Assembly: GCA_964418645.1 (NCBI GenBank)
Contig: CAYQME010000045.1
Span: 1 to 18,972 of the forward strand
Length of the DNA stretch: 18,972 nt
Reading direction: 5' to 3'
Origin: JAADHG01 sp964418645
GTDB taxonomy: Bacteria; Bacteroidota; Bacteroidia; Flavobacteriales; Flavobacteriaceae
Shown here piece after piece: positions 1 to 7,175 of this stretch. The first letter of the stretch is position 1; every line of letters starts with the position of its first letter. The notes under the pieces are model-generated. The model was not told where the DNA came from and ran no database searches. It was given only the letters and a program-made list of their open reading frames with translations. The position numbers and the translations under genes were made by a program.

Positions 1-648
1 CTTACAGTTTAAACCCACAGTTTTACAAGCAGATTTTAGAGTTTCAAAATCTAAAAAAAGCATTTTAAAAGCATCTTCCTTTTCGTTTTTATAACTAACA
101 TAATAATCTAGTTCGCCATAATAATTGGCGTTGGCATCAATCCAGTAACTTCCATCTTCTTCTTCATACATGTATTTAATATCAGAGGAATCAATGAGGA
201 TTTGTCCTTCAGGTTTCAATAACGATTTCAAATGATTTAAATATTTAGGTGTGTTTTCTAAATCCTCAAAAACGCCTGTACCATTCATTAAAAGTAAGAT
301 GGTATCAAAAGTAGTGGTTTCATTTAACATGTTTTTCACTTCTACATTTTGCAATCCTCTTTGCTTACAAACTTCAATAGCACCTTTTGAGATGTCAATA
401 GCTTTAATCTCAAAGCCTTTGTTTTGTAAATACAAACTATGGCTACCTGCACCACAACCAACATCAAGAACAGTACCTTGAGCTAAATCCAAAGCTTTTT
501 GTTCAAGTTTAGGCATTTCAGCATAATTTCTAAACAAATAAGGAAGTGGCAACTCATCTTCCTCCGAAATACTTGTAGAAGTAATAATATCTTCGGTATA
601 ATTTCCGTTTTGGTAATCTAATAAAGCTTGTCCGAATAGGTCTTTCAT
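1..648 (-). CDS. Class I SAM-dependent methyltransferase (3' end cut by window edge)
   Basis: Open reading frame of 216 codons from an ATG at 648 that runs off the left edge with no stop, so the C-terminus is missing. The protein begins MKDLFGQALLDY. Residues 60-70 (VLDVGCGAGSH) are the glycine-rich SAM-binding motif I of Rossmann-fold methyltransferases, followed by the acidic end of strand 2 in KAIDISKGAIE at about 82-92. A later segment, LLLMNGTGVFEDL, fits motif II and LLKPEGQILID fits motif III. The family transfers a methyl group from S-adenosylmethionine; the substrate cannot be told from sequence. It is probably cytosolic, as no signal peptide is visible. It diverges from the cysteine-cluster gene at 765, and the palindromic repeat at 656-743 starts only 7 bases upstream of its start codon, so its leader and any promoter lie in or beyond that repeat. 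Family assignment is firm; function within the family is unknown. Confidence 0.9.
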   Translation of the reverse strand, partial: MKDLFGQALLDYQNGNYTEDIITSTSISEEDELPLPYLFRNYAEMPKLEQKALDLAQGTVLDVGCGAGSHSLYLQNKGFEIKAIDISKGAIEVCKQRGLQNVEVKNMLNETTTFDTILLLMNGTGVFEDLENTPKYLNHLKSLLKPEGQILIDSSDIKYMYEEEDGSYWIDANANYYGELDYYVSYKNEKEDAFKMLFLDFETLKSACKTVGLNCK

Positions 649-655
649 CTGTTAC

Positions 656-743
656 GTCATTGCGAGACTTTTAGTCGTGGCAATCTGTTAATTTTTAGTT
701 TCAAATTTAAAGATTACTTCAGTCATACTTCCTTCGTAATGAC
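656..743. repeat. Imperfect palindromic intergenic repeat, REP/MITE-like
   Basis: The left arm at 656-686 starts GTCATTGCGAG and ends GGCAATCT. The right arm at 711-743, read on the minus strand, starts GTCATTACGAA and ends AGTAATCT. The arms align end to end with a few mismatches and small indels around a 24-nt AT-rich centre, so the whole could fold as a long hairpin. Sequences beginning GTCATTGCGAG and ending GCAATCT are common dispersed palindromes in many bacterial genomes, Bacteroidota included (general knowledge). The element fills 88 of the 116 bases between two divergent start codons. A related single arm lies inside the gene at 4552-5829. Confidence 0.75.
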
Positions 744-764
744 AAGATTCTTTATTTTTACACC

Positions 765-1259
765 ATGCTAGACATCATTAATAATCTTCCAAAGCTCGCC
801 AAAGATAAGTATATCGAAAACAAAAAGTTCTTTGTTAAGTTAAAAAAGAAACCACCAAAGCAATTGGATTATTTAATGCAAGAATTACATGAAGAAGAAT
901 TTTCAAAAACCGATTGTCTAGAATGTGCGAATTGCTGTAAAACTACAAGTCCTATTTTTACAGATAAGGACATTGATCGTATTGCAAAACATTTTAGAAT
1001 GAAAGTCTATGATTTTACAACACAGTTTTTAGTAGTTGATGCCGATAATTTTTTTGTTTTAAAACAAGTGCCTTGTACGTTTCTTGATTCAGACAATTCG
1101 TGTTCAATTTACGATGTACGACCAAAAGCTTGTCGTGAATATCCACATACAAACCGAAAAAAATTTCAAAAAATCTCTAATTTAACATTAAAAAATGTGG
1201 CTATTTGCCCTGCAGTTTTTAATATTGTGGAAGAAATGAAGAAGAAAATAAAACTATAA
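765..1259 (+). CDS. YkgJ-family cysteine cluster protein (putative zinc/iron chelating)
   Basis: This is a 164-residue protein of the CxxCxxCC family (UPF0153/YkgJ, PF03692). The cluster is visible as C51, C54, C57 and C58 in the stretch DCLECANCC. Further conserved cysteines are C104 (VPCTFL), C113 (NSCSIY), C123 in RPKACREYP, and C148 (AICPA). These eight cysteines are the usual metal-ligand set. The family is thought to bind zinc or an iron-sulphur centre; its biochemical role is not established. The N-terminal 45 residues are lysine- and glutamate-rich and probably helical. No signal peptide or membrane segment is seen, so it is likely cytosolic. The ATG at 765 is the first in frame after the palindromic repeat. 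It stands alone, divergent from the methyltransferase and about 100 bases before the next gene. Confidence 0.88.
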   Translation: MLDIINNLPKLAKDKYIENKKFFVKLKKKPPKQLDYLMQELHEEEFSKTDCLECANCCKTTSPIFTDKDIDRIAKHFRMKVYDFTTQFLVVDADNFFVLKQVPCTFLDSDNSCSIYDVRPKACREYPHTNRKKFQKISNLTLKNVAICPAVFNIVEEMKKKIKL

Positions 1260-1358
1260 ATCTCAAATTCCATTTTCTTCTTCAGTCTTCTGTCATCTAT
1301 CAATTTTCATTATATTTAAGGTATGATTTTTGTTAATTCATTACAGTAAATCAATGCT

Positions 1359-2258
1359 ATGAAAAAAAAAGTATACCTGCTTTTAATTGTCATAACTTCA
1401 TTTAATTTTTGTCTTGGCCAAGAGTGGTTTACTTCGTTAGATGTAGCCAAAAAATTGGCACTAGTACAAGATAAAATGCTATTTGTGATGTGGGAAAACG
1501 CAGTGAGCTACTCTTATCCTATATTAATTGAAAGCGAGAAAGGTGAACCTATATTTACCGATTTATTTGAAGATGAACGGATCAATAATATAATTTGGAA
1601 CTATTTTATTCCTGTACAGATTTATGAATCAAAGTATGCCGAATTATCTCAAGAAGTTAAAGAAACTAGAGGGACAAAATATTTTAATAAGTTTATAGAC
1701 GACAGTATTAAAATTATGGATGTAAATGGAAATATTTTAAATATTAATACGTCGCCTGATGAATCTATAGAAAACCTGACTTTATTAATTAAACGATATG
1801 CTTTAAATACTTCTTATTTGAAGCAGGAGTTGACAAATTATTCTAAAGATAAAAATTTGACAACATCATTTAGTCTGGCTACTAAATATCTTGATTTTGC
1901 AGTTTTTGTAGAAAAAGATGCTAGGCTAGAAATAATTCAATTAGCAAATATTTATTTCGAAGAGTCTAAAAGTTATTTAGCTAATAGTGGTTTAAAAAAT
2001 AAAACAGGGTTTTTGCAAAATTGTGATTTGCAAATAATAAAAGAATACTTAATTTTAAATAAATCTAGAAAAGCACTTAGGCATTTAAAGAAATTAGATA
2101 TTGCAGACATTGATAATTTAAACTTATCTCTATTTTCTTCTTTATATTATACAGGATTCAAGTTATTAAAGAATGAAGAAAAAGCAGCTTTATGGAAAAG
2201 TAAAATTTCTTTAGTAGATTTGAATAAAGCAAACTTGATTATAAATTATAACTTTTAA
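1359..2258 (+). CDS. Secreted protein with thioredoxin-like N-terminal region, no CxxC
   Basis: This 299-residue protein begins MKKKVYLLLIVITSFNFCLG and then QEW, a typical flavobacterial signal peptide probably cleaved before Q21, so it is likely periplasmic. Residues about 22-170 read like a thioredoxin-like fold: a helix (SLDVAKKLALVQDK), a hydrophobic strand (MLFVMWENA), a second strand region (YFIPVQIYES), and a hairpin (IKIMDVNGNIL) followed by a helix. The position where a CxxC or peroxidatic cysteine would sit (ENAVSYSYP) has no cysteine, so redox activity is unlikely. Residues about 170-299 look all-helical, possibly TPR-like. I do not recognise a named family. The gene directly precedes the hydroxylase gene with 5 bases between stop and start, so the two are probably cotranscribed. 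Calling the fold thioredoxin-like is inference from pattern only. Confidence 0.7.
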   Translation: MKKKVYLLLIVITSFNFCLGQEWFTSLDVAKKLALVQDKMLFVMWENAVSYSYPILIESEKGEPIFTDLFEDERINNIIWNYFIPVQIYESKYAELSQEVKETRGTKYFNKFIDDSIKIMDVNGNILNINTSPDESIENLTLLIKRYALNTSYLKQELTNYSKDKNLTTSFSLATKYLDFAVFVEKDARLEIIQLANIYFEESKSYLANSGLKNKTGFLQNCDLQIIKEYLILNKSRKALRHLKKLDIADIDNLNLSLFSSLYYTGFKLLKNEEKAALWKSKISLVDLNKANLIINYNF

Positions 2259-2263
2259 TAGTA

Positions 2264-3103
2264 TTGGAAACTATTTTAAATTACTTCGAAACTATTCCTT
2301 CATTACACAGAAGCATTATTCTTGTTGGGGGGATTACTATTTTTTGGCTTATTGAAGGCGCAGTACCATTGTTTAAATTTAATTATAAAAAATGGAAGCA
2401 TGCTGTCCCTAATTTCTTTTTTACACTAACAACAATTATAGTCAATTTTGGTTTAGCTTTTATGTTTGTAAAATCTGCAGATTGGGTAATGGCAAACAAA
2501 TTTGGGATTTTAAATTGGTTGCCAGAAATGCCATTGTGGTTGTATGTTGTTTTAGGAATTTTACTTTTAGATTTTATTGGTGCATATTTAGCACATTATG
2601 TTGAGCATAAAGTCAAACCTTTATGGATGATACATTTAGTACATCATACCGATCATAAAGTAGATACAACTACTGCAAATAGACATCATCCTCTAGAAAG
2701 TGTCATTAGATTTGTTTTTACACTCATGGGTATTTTTATTATTGGACTACCAATAGGAATTGTATTGCTTTATCAATCATTATCTATAATAGCAACACAG
2801 TTTACACATGCTAATATAAAGTTGCCAAAAAAAGTAGATCATATAATCAGTTATATTTTAGTATCTCCAGATATGCATAAAATCCACCATCATTATGTTT
2901 TACCATTTACCGATTCTAATTATGGAAATATTTTTTCAATTTGGGATAGATTATTAGGCACCTATATGAAAATGGATAGAGAAAATTTGGTGTATGGCGT
3001 AGATGTGTTTCCTAATGAAAAAGAAAACAGTAATGTGATGGATTTATTAAAACAACCCTTTCAAGAATATAGAAAGCCTACAATTGGAAAGATTGAAAAA
3101 TGA
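2264..3103 (+). CDS. Sterol desaturase / fatty acid hydroxylase family membrane protein
   Basis: This is a 279-residue integral membrane di-iron enzyme of the fatty acid hydroxylase superfamily (PF04116). Hydrophobic segments lie at about 17-36, 50-70, 91-112, 148-175 and 192-202. The histidine clusters are all present: H111/H115 (HYVEH), H124/H127/H128 (HLVHH), H141/H142 (RHHP), and H205/H208/H209/H210 in MHKIHHH. The family hydroxylates or desaturates lipid chains with O2; the substrate here is unknown. I chose TTG at 2264, 5 bases after the previous stop, because the next in-frame ATG is at residue 67 and would remove two membrane segments. The stop overlaps the start of the glycerophosphodiesterase gene (ATGA), indicating translational coupling. 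The pairing suggests membrane or ether lipid turnover, which is inference. Confidence 0.9.
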   Translation: METILNYFETIPSLHRSIILVGGITIFWLIEGAVPLFKFNYKKWKHAVPNFFFTLTTIIVNFGLAFMFVKSADWVMANKFGILNWLPEMPLWLYVVLGILLLDFIGAYLAHYVEHKVKPLWMIHLVHHTDHKVDTTTANRHHPLESVIRFVFTLMGIFIIGLPIGIVLLYQSLSIIATQFTHANIKLPKKVDHIISYILVSPDMHKIHHHYVLPFTDSNYGNIFSIWDRLLGTYMKMDRENLVYGVDVFPNEKENSNVMDLLKQPFQEYRKPTIGKIEK

Positions 3104-3972
3104 GACTAAATCAAATAACTGTATTCGGAATTTTTATAACACTTATGAATTGTAATTCATCTCATAATATTGATATACAAGGACACAGAGGTTGCAGAGG
3201 CCTATTTCCTGAAAATTCGCTACCAGCTTTTGAAAAAGCCATAGAACTTGGTGTTTCTACGCTTGAATTAGATCTTGCCATTTCTAAAGATAGAAAAGTT
3301 GTAGTATCTCACGAGCCATATATTAACAGCTTATTTTGCTTAGATACACTTGGAGGAGAAATTACTTTTGAAGAAGGAAAAGCTTATAATCTATTCAAAA
3401 TGAATTACCAAGAAATCAAAGCATTTGATTGCGGTACAAAGCAGTATGCCAGATTTCCAAAACAACAAAAAATAAAGACTTATAAACCATTACTAAGTGA
3501 AATTTTTGAGTTGGCTAAAGCAAAGAATAGTAATGTAAAGTTTAATATTGAAATTAAAGCAGACCCTAAATATGATAATATTTATACACCAGAACCTAAA
3601 GAATTTGTACGCTTGGTATTAAATCTTATAGAGCAATATGGTGTATTTGAAAGTGCCAATCTTCAGTCCTTCGATTTGCGTATTCTTGAAGAAATAAAAA
3701 AGCAGGCGCCAAAAATGAGGCTTTCACTTTTGATAGATGAAAATGAAACCATTGAAGATAAGATTTCAAAGTTGAGTTTTATACCAGAAATCATCAGTCC
3801 GTATTTTGGGTTATTAGATGCAGAAACTATTACTGTGTATCAAACAAAAGAAATCAAAATCATCCCATGGACAGTTAATACAGAAAAAGATATGCAATTG
3901 ATGATTGACTATCAGGTGGACGGTATTATAACAGACTATCCAGGTAAATTGATTGAAATGCTCAAAAAATAA
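3100..3972 (+). CDS. Glycerophosphodiester phosphodiesterase family lipoprotein
   Basis: This 290-residue protein has a lipoprotein signal: a hydrophobic run then LMNC, with the lipidated cysteine at C18, so it is probably anchored in the inner or outer membrane. The GDPD (PF03009) TIM barrel begins at once. HRG at 29-31 and PEN at 37-39 come first, the metal-binding ELDL lies at 56-59, and the second catalytic histidine is H71 in SHEP. Later conserved strands are FNIEIKAD (about 148-155), NLQSFD (about 189-194), and the C-terminal IIPWTVNTE and VDGIITDYP. The family hydrolyses glycerophosphodiesters to glycerol-3-phosphate and an alcohol. The start codon overlaps the upstream hydroxylase stop by 4 bases, so the two are an operon. 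No catalytic residue appears to be missing. The substrate could also be another phosphodiester. Confidence 0.93.
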   Translation: MRLNQITVFGIFITLMNCNSSHNIDIQGHRGCRGLFPENSLPAFEKAIELGVSTLELDLAISKDRKVVVSHEPYINSLFCLDTLGGEITFEEGKAYNLFKMNYQEIKAFDCGTKQYARFPKQQKIKTYKPLLSEIFELAKAKNSNVKFNIEIKADPKYDNIYTPEPKEFVRLVLNLIEQYGVFESANLQSFDLRILEEIKKQAPKMRLSLLIDENETIEDKISKLSFIPEIISPYFGLLDAETITVYQTKEIKIIPWTVNTEKDMQLMIDYQVDGIITDYPGKLIEMLKK

Positions 3973-4072
3973 GTTTTCAACAAGGTTATTAACAATAAAA
4001 GTGCGTTCCTCTATTTTTTTGAGCAGTTCATAGATTATTTTTCTTTAAGTGAAGTAATCTTAATTAGATTTA

Positions 4073-4082
4073 CCCTCGAGGG
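4073..4082. other. Perfect 10-bp GC-rich palindrome CCCTCGAGGG in an AT-rich gap
   Basis: The 162-base gap 3973-4134 is very AT-rich apart from this self-complementary decamer, 53 bases before the start codon of the small secreted protein gene. It could be a protein-binding site or a chance palindrome. I see no clear terminator with a T-run for the upstream operon and no clear -33/-7 promoter pair in the same gap. Confidence 0.3.
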
Positions 4083-4134
4083 ATCAGATAATTGCTATTT
4101 AATTTAAATTTTTATTGAAATTAAAAGCTTTTAT

Positions 4135-4542
4135 ATGAAAAAAACTCTCATTGTGCTAATAATAGTAGCATGCTCTGATTTATTATGTACCTCTGTACAC
4201 GCGCAGGAAAAGTTTGCATCTATTGAAAAAAATGTGAATGCTTCTGCAAACAATTTATTCCACGATTTAAATAAAACTAAAGATACTTTAATACTTAGAG
4301 GTAATAAAAATATCAGATATGTCTATTCAATTAATAAATCGTACAAAAGAGAAACCAATCAATTAATTAATGCCAATTCTGCTAAAATTCCATTAACCCA
4401 TTTAACTAAAGGAAAGCATGTGTTTGTTGTAGAACAAACACCTTTAAAGATAGTTTTTGTAATAAAAGTATTTGGAGATAAAAAGACAGAACTAAATACC
4501 TCTGCAAAAATAGTTAAGTTAGCTGTATCAGGTCATAATTAG
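4135..4542 (+). CDS. Small secreted hypothetical protein
   Basis: This 135-residue protein begins MKKTLIVLIIVACSDLLCTS and then VHAQEKF. It is a clear signal peptide with likely cleavage after A23 in HAQ, so the mature protein of about 112 residues is exported. The mature part is lysine- and asparagine-rich and looks beta-rich after residue 48 (DTLILRGNKNIRYVYSI, KHVFVVEQTPLKIVFVIKVF). There are no cysteines in the mature part and no recognisable catalytic motif. I do not recognise a family. It is transcribed alone, convergent with the NamZ-type gene at 4552, with only 9 bases between the two stop codons. Base composition matches its neighbours. It is probably a real gene because of the signal peptide and its position between two well-supported genes. 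Confidence 0.7.
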   Translation: MKKTLIVLIIVACSDLLCTSVHAQEKFASIEKNVNASANNLFHDLNKTKDTLILRGNKNIRYVYSINKSYKRETNQLINANSAKIPLTHLTKGKHVFVVEQTPLKIVFVIKVFGDKKTELNTSAKIVKLAVSGHN

Positions 4543-4559
4543 GTATAATTCCTAATTGT
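4535..4559. terminator. Stem-loop between convergent genes, possible two-way terminator
   Basis: AATTAGG at 4537-4543 is the exact reverse complement of CCTAATT at 4551-4557, around a 7-nt AT loop. The stem extends to 9 bp if a T-G wobble is allowed. Each arm contains the TAG stop codon of one of the two converging genes. No run of T follows on either strand beyond a few bases, so termination activity is uncertain. Confidence 0.35.
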
Positions 4560-5829
4560 AGATTAAATATTTACATCGTATTTTTTTAAAAGCATTCAAA
4601 CCTACTTGCCAAGTGGCTCTAATTTCTGTCTCATTTAAGCCAGATTCAATTTGTTGTTGGAGTGTTTTTGTGCCTGCTAATTTGGTGAAGAAACTATTAA
4701 AAAATTTTTCTTCAGGAGCATATTGTTTGTTGAAGAAATAAAATTCGATTAACCATTCTAAGTTTAATAAATTTAGCTGATTTGTTTTAGATAAATCATA
4801 ACCATGACATTCTTTTCCTTTATGCTTAGGGTATTTTGCACCTTCATTTGGAAGTGGTGTAAAATTGTAATTGTGACGTTTTAAATAAAAATAGGGCGTT
4901 CCAATTATTTGAAATTGTTTACCTGTACCACGACCAACACTTACATTAGTACCTTCAAAAAGGCACAAACTAGGATAGAGGTTAATGGCTTTATCGCTAG
5001 GCAAATTGGGTGATGGCTTTATAGGTAAACTATAAGCTGTTTTATGTGTGTAATTCTTAATAGGGATAACTGTGAGTTTACATTTAATATTGTTGTTTAA
5101 CCAACCCTCTCCATTTATCATTTGTGCGTATTCGCCAATGGTCATACCATGAACTATAGGAACAGGGTGCAAGCCAACAAAACTTTTATTTTCTTGTTCT
5201 AAAATAGGTCCATCTATGTAATGTCCATTTGGATTTGGTCTGTCTAAAATTAGCAAAGCAATGCCTTGTTCGGCACAAGCTTCCATTACATAATGTAATG
5301 ATGAAATATAAGTGTAAAAACGAGCACCAACATCTTGAATATCAAAAATCATGATATTAATATCTTTTAATTGTTCTTGTGATGGTTTTCTGTTTTTACC
5401 ATATAAAGAAATAATTGGCAAACCAGTTTTGGTATCAATGCCATCAGTAATATGTTCCCCAGCATCAGCATTTCCTCTAAAGCCATGCTCGGGTGCAAAC
5501 ACGGTTTTAATATCAATATTTAATGAAAGTAAAGAATCGACAAGATGAGTATAAACGTCATTGCTAGACTTTGAATAAGTCGTGGTAATCTGTTTGTCAT
5601 TATCTTTAAAAATAACAGAAGTTTGATTAGCAACAATCCCTACTTTTTTTTCGTTAAGTAATGGTAGATATTTTTCAATTAGATTTGCACCAACAACAAT
5701 ATTTTTGTCATCCTGAATTTGATTGAGAATCTCACTATCTTTTGCAGACTTTTTTTCAACATTGGAACCACAAGAAATCAGTATTAAAACAAATAATAAA
5801 ACTGTATTTTTGAAAACATTTAAAATCAT
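4552..5829 (-). CDS. NamZ-type exo-beta-N-acetylmuramidase (DUF1343) lipoprotein
   Basis: This 425-residue protein belongs to the DUF1343/NamZ family (PF07075), whose characterised members release N-acetylmuramic acid from the non-reducing end of peptidoglycan fragments. The N-terminus MILNVFKNTVLLFVLILISC is a lipoprotein signal with lipobox LISC and lipidated C20. Family landmarks are KVGIVANQTS (62-71), VFAPEHGFRG (110-119) with E113/H114, GEH (124-126), FDIQDVGARFYTYISSLHYVM, and LDRPNPNG. I start at the ATG at 5829; a GTG two codons upstream (5835) is possible but less likely. Two segments look foreign to the family. Residues 33-41 (ILNQIQDD region) and 77-91 (NDKQITTTYSKSSND) are encoded by repeat-like DNA, described as separate features. 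The gene is head to head with the permease at 5839. Peptidoglycan recycling is inferred from the family. Confidence 0.9.
   Translation of the reverse strand: MILNVFKNTVLLFVLILISCGSNVEKKSAKDSEILNQIQDDKNIVVGANLIEKYLPLLNEKKVGIVANQTSVIFKDNDKQITTTYSKSSNDVYTHLVDSLLSLNIDIKTVFAPEHGFRGNADAGEHITDGIDTKTGLPIISLYGKNRKPSQEQLKDINIMIFDIQDVGARFYTYISSLHYVMEACAEQGIALLILDRPNPNGHYIDGPILEQENKSFVGLHPVPIVHGMTIGEYAQMINGEGWLNNNIKCKLTVIPIKNYTHKTAYSLPIKPSPNLPSDKAINLYPSLCLFEGTNVSVGRGTGKQFQIIGTPYFYLKRHNYNFTPLPNEGAKYPKHKGKECHGYDLSKTNQLNLLNLEWLIEFYFFNKQYAPEEKFFNSFFTKLAGTKTLQQQIESGLNETEIRATWQVGLNAFKKIRCKYLIYN
5557..5601. repeat. Single arm of the palindromic repeat lying in frame inside the NamZ gene
   Basis: The plus strand at 5557-5591 reads GTCATTGCTAGACTTT, then GTCGTGGTAATCTG. 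This matches the left arm of the intergenic element at 656-686 (GTCATTGCGAGACTTT, GTCGTGGCAATCTG) except for two substitutions and about 4 extra bases in the middle. The segment is bounded by GTCATT at 5557-5562 and 5596-5601, so 39 bp could be removed leaving one copy, which is exactly 13 codons. It encodes residues 77-91 of the minus-strand protein, in a loop between KVGIVANQTS and THLVDSLL. The opposite arm of the palindrome is absent here. Confidence 0.65.
5707..5733. repeat. Second repeat-like segment in frame in the NamZ gene linker
   Basis: The plus strand starts GTCATCCTGAA and ends GAGAATCTC. This resembles the widespread dispersed palindrome GTCATCCTGAACTTG...CAGGATCTC seen in many Bacteroidota genomes (general knowledge). 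The two halves ATCCTGAA and TTGAGAAT can pair at 6 of 8 positions, so it is a decayed hairpin. It is 27 bp, nine codons, encoding residues 33-41 just after the lipidated cysteine, in the flexible linker. No other copy of this type was found in the window, so the identification leans on memory of the consensus. Confidence 0.45.
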
Positions 5830-5838
5830 TATCACAAT

Positions 5839-7074
5839 TTGAAATTTGAATATTTTATAGCTAAACGCATTATTGGTAGTAAGTCGTATAAAAGTAGTAT
5901 TTCGGCACCAATAATAAAAATTGGAATTGCAGCCATTGCTATTGGTGTTATTGTAATGATGATTGCCATTGCTACAGGTATTGGGTTACAGCAAAAAATA
6001 AGAGATAAAGCGGTTGCATTTAATGGTCACATTACCATTTCTAGCTTTAATTCAAATGCGTCTGATGAGTCGCAATTTCCTATTTCTATCAATCAAGAAT
6101 TTTATCCAGAGTTTAAAAATGTAGATGGGATTACGCATATTCAGGGAGTAGCAACAAAGTTTGGTATTATTCGCACTGAAACTGATTTTGAAGGCATGGT
6201 TTTAAAGGGCGTTGGATTAGATTACAACTGGTTATACCTTAAAGAGTTTTTGGTTGAAGGAAGGCTTCCAGAGCATTCAGAAGCAATTAGTAATGATGTG
6301 CTGATTTCAAAATATTTGGCTAACAGATTGTCCTTTAAAGTAGGTGACAGTTTTCAAATGTATTTTTTAAAAGATGATACCAACAAACCACCATTTATTA
6401 GAAAGTTTATCATTGTTGGTATCTATAATTCTGGATTCCAAGAGTTAGATGAAACCTATTTGTTTGGAGATATAAAACATATACAATTCTTTAATAAGTG
6501 GAGTGCTGACCAAATAGGAAATTTTGAAGTGTTTATAGATGATTACATACAGCTAGAAGCTAAAGGAGCTGAGATTTATCAAAATACACCATCGACATTG
6601 AATACGGAAACGGTTACACAAAAATATGCTTCAATTTTTGAGTGGATTGGTATTTTTGATCAGAATATTTATGGTATTATTGGGATTATGATTATCGTGG
6701 CAGGGATTAATATGATTACAGCTTTGTTGGTTTTAATTTTAGAGCGTACTCAAATGATAGGTGTTTTAAAGGCATTAGGAAGTAACAATTGGAGTATTAG
6801 AAAACTGTTTCTATATAACGCTTCATACCTTATTGTATTAGGATTATTTTGGGGAAACTTAATAGGTTTAGCCATGCTATTTGTGCAAAAACAATTTGAA
6901 TTATTCCCACTAGATCCAAGTGTTTATTATGTAACCCAAGTGCCAGTTTACATAAATACAGGTTATATTATAGCACTTAATATTGGCACATTTGTTTTAT
7001 GCTTAATAATGCTTTTACTACCCTCATACCTTATAACTAAAATATCTCCTGTTAAAGCCATGCGGTTTGAATAG
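5839..7074 (+). CDS. FtsX-like ABC transporter permease (LolC/LolE/MacB type)
   Basis: This 411-residue inner-membrane permease begins MKFEYFIAKRIIGSKSYKSS, a common start for this flavobacterial family. The first membrane helix is at about 24-48 (IIKIGIAAIAIGVIVMMIAIATG). A large periplasmic MacB-type domain follows at about 50-270, then three helices at about 276-300, 322-350 and 374-400. The motif RTQMIGVLKALGSNNWSIRKLF at about 302-323 is the cytoplasmic loop conserved in FtsX domains. Such permeases work with a separate ATPase, in lipoprotein release (Lol) or efflux. No ATPase gene is adjacent, so the partner is elsewhere. The start is TTG at 5839; the first in-frame ATG is near residue 40 and would cut the first helix. 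It is divergent from the NamZ gene, with 9 bases between start codons. Assignment to LolC/E rather than another FtsX type is inference. Confidence 0.87.
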   Translation: MKFEYFIAKRIIGSKSYKSSISAPIIKIGIAAIAIGVIVMMIAIATGIGLQQKIRDKAVAFNGHITISSFNSNASDESQFPISINQEFYPEFKNVDGITHIQGVATKFGIIRTETDFEGMVLKGVGLDYNWLYLKEFLVEGRLPEHSEAISNDVLISKYLANRLSFKVGDSFQMYFLKDDTNKPPFIRKFIIVGIYNSGFQELDETYLFGDIKHIQFFNKWSADQIGNFEVFIDDYIQLEAKGAEIYQNTPSTLNTETVTQKYASIFEWIGIFDQNIYGIIGIMIIVAGINMITALLVLILERTQMIGVLKALGSNNWSIRKLFLYNASYLIVLGLFWGNLIGLAMLFVQKQFELFPLDPSVYYVTQVPVYINTGYIIALNIGTFVLCLIMLLLPSYLITKISPVKAMRFE

Positions 7075-7136
7075 TTTTTTTAAGATTATAGCTTTTAAAA
7101 GTGTTTTGATAATTCATGGTAATTTTATTCATTAAA

Positions 7137-7166
7137 TAAAAGTTAAAAGGCGACTTTTAATTTTTA
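7137..7166. terminator. 13-bp stem-loop with GCGA tetraloop between permease and PLP-enzyme genes
   Basis: The arm 7137-7149 (TAAAAGTTAAAAG) pairs with 7154-7166 (CTTTTAATTTTTA) over 13 positions, with one G-T wobble and loop GCGA, a stable GNRA type. It lies 62 bases after the permease stop. AAAAGTTAAAA at 7138-7148 is also perfectly inverted at 7162-7172. It may end permease transcription or be an operator, since it covers the -33 area relative to the -7 box at 7176. The stem is almost all A-T and no long T-run follows. Confidence 0.4.
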
Positions 7167-7175
7167 ACTTTTAAC

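Noticed and set aside
251..481. Plus-strand open frame of 76 codons
   Set aside because: It is antisense to the methyltransferase, whose motif I lies in the same bases; no family features.
5351..5548. Plus-strand open frame inside the NamZ gene
   Set aside because: Antisense shadow of conserved NamZ motifs (APEHGFRG region).
5830..5835. GTG start for the NamZ-type gene
   Set aside because: It adds only two residues. The ATG at 5829 gives a cleaner lipoprotein signal and leaves a little more room before the opposing TTG start.
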